A DNA stretch of 26,768 nt, taken from the NCBI GenBank assembly GCA_037447655.1, contig JBBHKE010003570.1, positions 1 through 26,768 of the forward strand, in the 5' to 3' direction. The notes under the pieces are model-generated. The model was given only the letters and a program-made list of their open reading frames with translations, was not told the origin of the DNA and searched no databases. Shown here in pieces: positions 19,901 through 26,768 of this stretch (position 1 is its first letter; each line of letters starts with the position of its first letter). This stretch comes from Zygnema cylindricum (lineage: Eukaryota; Streptophyta; Zygnematophyceae; Zygnematales; Zygnemataceae). The translations under genes were made by a program, and so were the position numbers.

Positions 19901-20610
19901 TTTAGGGTCACCATTATTATTAATTTACACGGTTTAGTCTATGCAAGTTCGGGTTCTAAACTTTCCAAAGTCAACACTGCATGGCATCTCTAGTCTCGTC
20001 AAAACTCTTGATCTGGAATGGGAACTGGAACTGGAACTGGAACAGATAGTGAATTTTAATTTTAGTTCAACCTTTGATCATGTTTGAACTAGAGTGTGGC
20101 CATGCCTTTTTATCTCATCGTCTGTTCTCTTTTGCTTCTTCCAAATATTCGTAGTTTTTTAATTGTGGAACTTTAATCCCTTTATTTTGTTTTCAAGTTT
20201 GCGAAATCTGTCATTTTCAAGATTGTCTGTAGGTTTTTTAATGCGTTTGTCCTTTCAAGTAACATTCTCAAGCTTGTGACAGTTCATCCTTGAGTTTATC
20301 CTTTTTCATCTTCAACCTTAGCTCCATCCAATAAGCAAATATTTTCCTTTTTATGTTTGTTTTATAGCATCGGGAGCTTTTGGCCGATACGAGTGAGAAA
20401 GGGGAACAGGAAAAATTGTTGAAGAAGGCTGATGGTATCTGCAAGGCCCTTCTTGCCAAGCTCTCCTCCCTTCCCTCCTGTCTCAAAGCTACGGGAACTC
20501 TGGTTGTCGTGGCCTGTATGGCTTATGGCTTCTACCTCGTCAGCCCCACGAAGAATCCTTGGGGATGGGACGGCTGGATTCTTCTCAGCGAGACTCATCC
20601 TATTTTTTGA
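13990..20610 (+). CDS. TMEM214-like membrane protein (DUF2359 family), ten exons
   Basis: Exons: 13990-14457, 14751-14879, 15650-15832, 16144-16281, 16566-16684, 16919-17057, 18149-18278, 18699-18781, 19033-19167 and 20368-20610. All are GT-AG and in phase, giving 588 residues, close to the roughly 600 of plant homologues. The ATG at 13990 is followed by a His-rich patch (HSHGHGHHNHGWQQV, 15-29), an acidic run (90-103) and a Lys-rich run (121-133). Conserved parts are QLPDVQLLRCADYF, VPEDVISTTASWL, LLPLAAGK, LLNGASKKGERLVPP, ATERFAAAYTLVKEIALAG and a C-terminal hydrophobic helix (about 549-566) before KNPWGWDGWI. TMEM214 proteins sit in the ER membrane; the human protein acts in ER-stress apoptosis, and the plant role is unknown. 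No defect is visible. The exon 6 start was chosen at 16919 because the nearer AG (16895) breaks the frame. Confidence 0.88.
15013..15176. repeat. 21-bp minisatellite in intron 2 of the TMEM214-like gene
   Basis: Seven to eight copies of a TGACTTATTTTCAACTGTAA(T) unit follow one another with an exact 21-base period; one copy is 19 bases. Because 21 is seven codons, two reverse-strand frames stay open and spell heptads such as KISQLEL and KSITVED. This resembles a coiled coil but is best explained by the repeat itself. Confidence 0.75.
17058..18148 (+). other. Long intron 6 of the TMEM214-like gene
   Basis: This 1.09-kb intron is AT-rich, with T-runs near 17345-17390. I see no nested gene, transposon end or RNA gene in it. 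Open frames inside it have no recognisable protein content. Confidence 0.5.
19739..19760. repeat. MITE left-end remnant in intron 9
   Basis: AACGCAAATCGTTATTAGAG followed by TA matches the left terminal repeat of the local family (ACCGCCAATCG then TTATTAGAGTA). A partner end is not evident, so this is a truncated copy within the intron 19168-20367. Confidence 0.35.
20015..20044. repeat. GGAACT microsatellite
   Basis: About four copies of a six-base GGAACT unit (GGGAACTGGAACTGGAACTG) lie in intron 9 of the TMEM214-like gene. Confidence 0.7.
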
Positions 20611-22140
20611 TTCGTTGTTTTCTTCAACGGAAAGTGGTGCACAGCAACGGCTAAAAAAGTAAAGTTAATGTGCGTATCTTTTAAAGTTGGTCATTTTATT
20701 TGAGTAGTTTTGATCTGTGCATCGGAAATATGGAAACTTACGTGGAATTTCCGTGGCTGGACTTTTTGTGTTTCGAAGTTCCGTCAAAGTCCTTCCAAGA
20801 GTCGAATACCAAATACCAAATATTAGGCGTTCCAAGGGCGACACTTTTGCTTAACTTTTCTATAAAAACCACGTCAGTGTTGTCCACCTGTGTGATCTAT
20901 GTGTGCACTTACGCTCTGAGGTTATTGCACAAATTCTTCTTTCTTCTTCCTCTCAAAGTTGAGATAGGGTTTCGGGTTTTCACCTCCCAGTCGTCAGTTA
21001 CTGATGTATAGGCTTGTTATTCTGTGTTGCCTTTCCCTAACCGAAAGCCACTGATTGGATCCAGGAACCTATGTAGGCAGGCAAAGTGGCTTGGGGTGGG
21101 AAAAAATAGACTGGTTTTTTGCCACTGGAGAAATATATTGGTGTGGATAATGCCCCGTGTAGGATCGAAAAGAGAGAGACTTGCTGCTTGGTCCTGGGAA
21201 GTTGTCGTAACTACAAGTTCCTATTGGTTTGATGGCATGAAATCTGGGCCGTGGATTACACAGGCTTTATTCAGCGTCACTTTTTTGTCCGATATAAGCT
21301 TTTCGATTCCAAGAGTCGTGAATCTTTTAACCGGTGTGTAAAACTGAGTTCCTTTATTATAAGTGATGATGTGTGACAGACACTGGCACACCGACTCCCA
21401 CATCATGGATACGTTGGAACATGAGATTATACATGAGTGATTTAGGTATTTGGTTTTGATGAGTTAATTCATCTTCTTACTAAGTAGTGTGTTAATTGTA
21501 ACAGTGTCTGCTGATTTTAATGATGAAGGTTCTTTGTCTCTGAAAAACGAAATTGAACTTGTGCTTCTGATGAAAATGGAATTCATCTTCAATAAGAGAG
21601 CCTTATAAAACAGTTGAAACAAACGGCTAACAAAGCAATCAGGAGTCCCTTCTGGAATTTTCAACCACCTTCTGGTCTGAAACTAGGTAATTTAGCCTTA
21701 TATTGATTACGAGTCAACTTTACATCTTCCGGGTATTTCCTTAAAGACATTTACAGTATTGTGCATCGAATTGGCACATTGGCCTCTGCGTTTTATTGGT
21801 ATTATGATAATAATGATATTTATTTGATACTCATGGATGACGCATACAGAAAATATTGGGTCAGAGTGTAAATACCTCTAAGCCCTATGAGTTCAGCATT
21901 TGTGTCAAATGATATCTGGATTCCAGGTCAATCGAGGAGTAGGACTACAGTAGTGTGGATGATGGGGGTCTACTGGTATCAAAATGCTCTACAGGGTGAT
22001 GAGGAAGTGACTTTTGCCGGTTCAATTGTGTCTCAAAAGATGATAGGGATGTTTCCCTCAAATGTTGCACACCAAGCGCAAGGAGTGCCAAAAATTACAG
22101 CCTATGTAAAGCTTCATAGCAGTAAACAAGCAGTGTGGGA
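20611..22140. other. Intergenic region downstream of the TMEM214-like gene
   Basis: This interval should begin with the 3' untranslated region of the TMEM214-like gene. Open frames of 60-105 codons occur but none resembles a protein family or has a coding-like structure. An 8-bp-arm inverted repeat, ATGATGTG and CACATCAT, spans 21366-21406. I see nothing else that can be supported. Confidence 0.35.
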
Positions 22141-22143
22141 GTA

Positions 22144-22310
22144 AAAGAAAGAGGAGAGAGAGAGAGAGGGGTAAGAGGGAAGGGCCTGAGGGGGAGATGG
22201 AAGGGGGAGATAAGGAGAAAGGCAGAAGGACAAGGGGGTGAGGGGGTGGGGGAGAGAGCGAGAGAGTGAGAGTGTGAGGGCGAGGATGAGGGAGAGGAGG
22301 TCGGAAGGCC
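22144..22310. repeat. GA-rich purine tract
   Basis: About 165 bases are almost pure A and G on the + strand (AGAGAGAGAG runs mixed with GGGGGAGA). It is low-complexity sequence. Reverse-strand open frames over it are Ser/Pro/Leu-rich artefacts. Confidence 0.7.
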
Positions 22311-22319
22311 ATGGAATGA

Positions 22320-22760
22320 TTTTAGTACGAGTCCTCCTGGTGCAAGTCCTCCTATTGGTGCGAGTCCTCCTCCTGGTGGATTCAGCCAAGTGCCTGAGCC
22401 AACCGTCTCGCAGTAGGAGGCGGATTTGCACAAGGAGAACTCGCCCAAGAGGCAAACTCGCACCAGAAGGCTTCATAAATTTAACTAAGTACCGGCGTTC
22501 ACGGACTTGCACCAAAAGGCAGACTTGCACCAAGAGGTAGACCCACACAAGGACGAAGCCTCGCACTAGAAGACGAACTCTCGCCAAGAGTCCGCGAAAA
22601 TTTAGCGAAGTGCCGAAGCCCATAGACTCGCACCAAGAGGCCCACTCGCACCTAGAGGCCACAAAAAATCGCACGAACTCAAAGCAAGAGGTGGACTCAC
22701 ACCATAGATCCTCAAAAAATTGGCAAATTATCGGAGCCCAAAGACTCGCACTATTTTATG
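22320..22760. repeat. Higher-order minisatellite with an orientation switch
   Basis: The basic unit, about 18-20 bases, is close to ACTCGCACCAAGAGGC. From about 22430 to 22750 units run on the + strand; from 22326 to about 22380 they run inverted (CCTCCTATTGGTGCGAGT). A spacer resembling AAATTTAGCGAAGTGCCGAA recurs near 22381, 22478, 22597 and 22714, giving a super-repeat of about 100-120 bases. No gene is supported, although the reverse strand stays open in places. Confidence 0.6.
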
Positions 22761-23631
22761 GTTTTGGGTTAGGGAAACATTTGACAAATTAGGTTTTTTA
22801 TTCTAACAGAGACCGGTTGCACGTTATGTTCTTTCTTTTTGTGGGATTAACATGCTTTAGTTGTTTGTCTTTCCTCAAGTTTGCACGTTAAAGTTAAACG
22901 TAGAAAAAATGGCCCAATACGATTAAAAGGCGTCCTCGACTCGTCTTTTTCAGATATATTTTAACCCGTTTCAGCAAAAGGTTTAAGTTTTAAAGTCAAA
23001 GAGTCTTGTTCATATTCTGAAATTCGGTTTTGTTCATTTTTTTTAACTAGCTTTTGCCAACTAATGTTGTGTTTTATGCTTTTTAGGTCCGTTTTTGTTC
23101 CCTTGGTGAACTTCGAAAAGAGTACATCACACCGGAGACCATACCACCAACATTTAAAGAGTGACACTTAACTTCGTCTTCTTCCTTTTTTTCTTTTTTG
23201 CCAAAGGCTTGAAGTTTTGGTCAATAGGAAGTTTTCTTGTTGTATTGTTATGGCTCTTTTTTGCAAGATCCGTTAGTTCATTGGTTGACGATGGTAAACT
23301 GGAGTATCGAGGTCAAAATGGTTAAATACAGGATAAGGTCACTGTTTCATTTTGATTTTGCTTGTAGGTAGCAATTTTTGGATCGAAACTCTTTCAGTGT
23401 CATAAGGAAACTGAACTTTTGAGTTATTCGTATACGAGAGGAATATCGTAAGTTTTGAGTTATTGTATGGTTAAGTAGATGGCTCGATTTTTAAATTTCA
23501 CAGTATTGCAATTTAGCGTGGAGTACATTTGATATTTAGAAGATTTCTTTTATGCTACAAAAGAAAAGTCAAGATTGATGTGCGTCAAACGCTCCAGTCA
23601 TGTTTGTCTTTTTGATTTAATTTGAAGTTTC
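22761..23631. other. Intergenic AT-rich region without recognised content
   Basis: This stretch separates the minisatellite from the reverse transcriptase element. It has frequent stops in all frames, T-rich runs and no terminal repeats that I can match to the other elements in the window. Confidence 0.35.
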
Positions 23632-23646
23632 AAAAAAAAAAAAAAA
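23632..23646 (+). repeat. Poly-A run at the 5' border of the reverse transcriptase element
   Basis: A run of 15 A residues lies about 15 bases before the first recognisable in-frame residues of the reverse transcriptase. It may be the tail of an earlier retroelement, part of the insertion target, or chance. Confidence 0.45.
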
Positions 23647-23659
23647 TTATATAGCTTTT

Positions 23660-26253
23660 TATATCTAATGAGGATCGGGTATCGAGCACCTCTTTCATAC
23701 CACGTCGCCCACCTAAGCCATCAGATGTCCCGGCCTCTTATAGTCGAGAAATTCACTTAGGCCGTGTTGGTGAGCTTTCTCGAGCCGTTCGGGCCGTACA
23801 ACCATTCACCCTTGCCCCCGGATCTTCTTCCACTATTGAGGTCCTTCGAGCTCTCCAACCCCCTACACCTTCTCCTTTACCCCCTTCCATCCACGCCTTT
23901 GAGCCTTCTGAGAGTTTTTCTTTAGATTGGGAGGTTTTCATTAAGGCACTTAGCTCTTCTCCTCATCTTTCAGTGGGGGGCCTTTCGGGCACAGTGTATG
24001 AGTTGTTTCGCGATGTTTTGCCCCCTGAATCTCGTGCTAGGGGGTTTGATGTGTTTTTTCGAGTGTGTTCTCTTATAGCTAGTGGGGATGTGCCCCCTCG
24101 GATTTGTGATCTTCTCACGGCATCTCGCCTTGTGGCAGTCGCCAAACCTAATGGAGGGATCCGCCCTATTGCCGTCGAAGAGGTTTTATACCGATTGGTG
24201 GCTCGTGCGACATGTCTCCAGCTCCAACCAGCTTTCCATTATTATTTCTCTCCCCATCAATTTGGAGTGGCCACAAGAGGAGGTTGTGAGGTCATGGTCC
24301 ACGGGATTCGGGCTTTTTTTTATGTACATACAAATTGGTTGGTACATCAGGTTGACGTTTCCAATGCATTCAATACGGTGGATCGGAACGTGATTTTTTC
24401 AAAGCTTATGGCGGCTCCATCTCCAATTGTCCAATTATTCCCTTTTGTGAGGGCTTTCTATTCTTCGACAAGCAGCCTTTCCTTTTCGACCGACGGTGAT
24501 CTCATTCCACTCTCCTCTGCGACTGGCACTCGCCAAGGCGAACCTCTAGGCGGACTTTTGTTCGCCCTTGCCCATTATCGGGCCCTTCGTGCTTCCGCAA
24601 CCGCTTTCCCTTCTTGCCTTTTCCCTTCGGTTGCAGATGATACGCACATTATTGGGCCTAGAGAACAAGTCGTGTTGGCATACGATTTTTTCACGGAACG
24701 TTTAGCCGAAGTCAACCTTTCATCCAACCTTCAAAGTGTGTTATTTGGTCTCCTCATGATATTCCACCTTCCTTTACCCCCCCTCTTGGTTTTCAAACCC
24801 TTTCTCCTTCCGATGGCATTCGTGTGCTAGGTTGCCCCCTTGGTTCGGATACTTTCATGACCCAATTCCTTGATGATGCTTTACAAACAGAATTGGCCCA
24901 GGTGGACGACCTTCCTCACCTTCACGATCCCCAAGTGGCTTTTGCTATGTTAACCACGTGTTTTCCCCATCGCCCTTCTTACCTCACTCGTACTTCCCTC
25001 CCACCTCGACGTTCGTCTCCTCTCTTTCGGCATTTGACGATCGCCTCATGGACGTCCTCCACACTCTGTTAGGTCGTGGGGCATTCGATCGCGAGTTTAG
25101 GCACTCAACGTGCATTCAAGCTTCCCTCCCTGTATCTGTCGAGGGGTTGGGTCTATTATCGACTGCTCGTGTTTCTCCCGCTGCCTATTTGGGAAGTTGG
25201 TGTCTTCTTGCCTCTACCCTTGTTTCCCGTTTTTTGGCTGAGGACACCCCTGTTCTAGCTACTGTGGTCTCCCGCGTTTCAGACGGTGTGTTAGCGTTCC
25301 AACGGACTCTATTGGATGCGTCAAGTTCTCTTCCTCCCCATGCCCTAGTGAATGTGTCGATTTTCTCCACTTTGGTTACCACATCCGCTGAGCGTGTCCA
25401 GGAATCAATTTCCAATCGGGTTGTCGCCGCCATTAAATCTGACTTTCTCTAGGCGCTTCCCTCTGATTCTTCGCATGCCCGTCTTCTCTCTTGTGGTGGA
25501 CCAGGTTCTGGATCTTGGCTTTTGGCTATACCTATTTTGTCCCCTCTCCGATTCTCACTTGCTCAATTCACCACCGCCCTTCGATTTCGCCTTGGCCTCC
25601 CCCATCCTCCTTTACTTGGCTCTCTTGTTTGTGCATGTGGTCGTATTTTGGGGCCCGATGGTGTCCATCTGCTTCGTTGCTCCCATGGGGGGGATTTGAT
25701 CCAGGCGCACGACACTATTCGCGACATTGTTGCGACTATCGTTTCGAAGGGGGGCTTTTCTGTGCGTCGGGAGGTTTCTCACATTATTCCATCACGTCGG
25801 ATCGATGTTGTTTTGTTTGATGATGCCAGTCGCATTTTCGGTGATATTGTTTTGGCAAACCCTTCTTCGGCTACGGTTGTTGGTGGGGGGGCTCGAAATG
25901 TTGGGGTGGCGGCTCGTGATGCCGCTAAGGCGAAGGAGCGTGATCATGCTCACAAGGACCCTATGGACGACTTTATTTCGATGGTGGTCGAGATCTTTGG
26001 CTGTGTGGGTGTTGCAATGGACGAGTTTCTCCGTACTTGCGCTCGACGTGCTTTCGAGCGCCGAGGACCTAGGAGCCCTCCTCCTTCGGTCCTTACATCT
26101 TTTTATCGTCAATGCTTATCTGTGGCTTTATAGCAAGTGCAGGCTTCTATTCTCCTCCGATCGGCTATCTCGGTTATGGATCGTCGCCGTGTTCCAGACC
26201 TCCCTCAACGTGCTACCCCAGGTTGGGGGGACTTACGGGGTTGCTTTTCATAG
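23660..26253 (+). pseudogene. Non-LTR-type reverse transcriptase, 5'-truncated and mutated
   Basis: The reading frame is already in protein at about 23660 with no start codon. RT motifs follow in order: LVAVAKPNGGIRPIAVEEV, QVDVSNAFNTVDRN (palm motif A), GTRQGEPLGGLLFALAHYRA (motif B) and VADDTHI (motif C, 24630-24650; both catalytic aspartates kept, usual Tyr/Phe replaced by Val). Downstream are RVLGCPLGS, GLGLLSTARVSPAAYLGS and GSGSWLLAIP, the region C-terminal to RT. Then come a Cys/His cluster CACGRILGPDGVHLLRC (from about 25630) and RRIDVV with GDIVLA, resembling a PD-(D/E)XK endonuclease. Defects are frameshifts at about 24720 and 25000 and TAG stops at 25450-25452 and 26131-26133. The frame ends at TAG 26251-26253. 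No APE endonuclease, LTR or integrase is seen. The copy cannot encode an active enzyme as it stands. Confidence 0.8.
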
Positions 26254-26768
26254 ATAAATAATTGAGTTGGTGTTAAAGTTGTGGTTTTGGATTTTTGTGT
26301 TGCCGGGCTTTTCATTTTGGGTTTGGGTGCTTTTATTTGCCTTGTCGTTGCTTCCGTTGCTCTCTCTAGTTTTATTGCCCTGGTAGTTTTTATGTGTTGG
26401 CCATGCCACCCCTTTTGTACCCCCAGACTTAGATGGTTTACCATCGTGCTTTTTAATTTATCCTGCCCCTGTTTTTTTTTTTTTTTTTTGGACGGTTGTG
26501 TATTTTTGATGGTCCCGTTATTTTGATCTCTCTCGTTGCCTTCGTTGCTGTTCCGTTTATTTTCGTGGGTTTGGGTTTTACTTTTCGGGCCGTTGTGTTT
26601 TTAGGTTTTGGTGTTGAAATTGTGGTTGAGTTAATAAATAGATACTTTTCGTTGGGGCATTCAGGGGGGTTGGACCCCATCGTGCAACTCCCTCCAGACC
26701 TTGTGCCGCTGCTAGGTATTGGCTCTATCGGCTAGCCTCCTCTTATCTTCGGACGTGAACGATATTTC
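26254..26768 (+). other. T-rich sequence after the reverse transcriptase
   Basis: This is T/G-rich on the + strand with an 18-19 base T run near 26470. It is probably the 3' untranslated part of the retroelement. No poly-A tail or target-site duplication is visible before the window ends, so the 3' boundary is unknown. Short open frames here are hydrophobic by composition only. Confidence 0.35.

Noticed and set aside
22114-22674. Reverse-strand open frame of about 186 codons
   Set aside because: Composition follows the GA-rich tract and minisatellite beneath it; there is no recognisable domain and it crosses the repeat orientation switch.
26254-26735. Hydrophobic open frames at the right edge suggesting membrane proteins
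   Set aside because: T-rich codons (Phe, Leu, Val) produce hydrophobic translations by composition; there is no conserved sequence.
1-26768. CRISPR array, tRNA or rRNA genes, prokaryotic operon
   Set aside because: No regularly spaced identical repeats with unique spacers were seen, no tRNA-like arms or T-loop consensus were found, and the gene structure is eukaryotic.

Overview
The window looks like nuclear DNA of a streptophyte (land plant or charophyte alga). The genes are split by GT-AG introns of about 100-1,200 bases. The topoisomerase II and TMEM214/DUF2359 proteins read closest to plant forms from memory of those families. There is also a Ty1/copia-type gag with an initiator-Met-tRNA primer site, and telo-box-like TTAGGGTTT motifs. 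The species cannot be named from the sequence. The DNA is AT-rich and heavily invaded by small repeats.

Layout, left to right. (1) 1-1304: AT-rich repeats, AT palindromes and at least one short inverted-repeat element (MITE). (2) 1305-8706, + strand: a DNA topoisomerase II gene. Ten N-terminal exons encode the GHKL ATPase and TOPRIM parts, and two C-terminal exons encode the charged tail. The roughly 550-residue breakage-reunion core with the catalytic tyrosine is absent. In its place lies a decayed copia gag fragment with its primer binding site. Exon 4 has a frameshift and exon 5 has lost its natural splice acceptor, so I call the locus a pseudogene. (3) 9546-10934, - strand: an intact, intronless family-2 glycosyltransferase of the bacterial/cyanobacterial 'rSAM/selenodomain-associated transferase 2' type, with a long N-terminal extension that may target it to the plastid. 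(4) 11220-13989: several copies and ends of one MITE family (TIR core ACACCGCCAATCGCTATTAG), two of them abutting, plus a 63-bp tandem repeat. (5) 13990-20610, + strand: a complete ten-exon TMEM214-like (DUF2359) membrane protein gene whose exon phases all join into 588 codons. Its introns carry a 21-bp minisatellite and a MITE end. (6) 20611-23650: intergenic, with a GA-rich tract and a higher-order minisatellite whose units switch orientation. (7) About 23660-26253, + strand: a 5'-truncated, mutated non-LTR-type reverse transcriptase with a C-terminal zinc-finger and endonuclease-like region, followed by T-rich sequence to the window end.

The genes do not form an operon or an obvious shared pathway. 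The main story is one locus damaged by retroelement activity (TOP2) between intact neighbours, in a region used repeatedly as a landing site by one MITE family. I found no CRISPR array, tRNA or rRNA gene, and no convincing new multi-gene system. The most notable items are the TOP2 copy lacking its cleavage core, the cyanobacterial-type glycosyltransferase and the uncharacterised MITE family.
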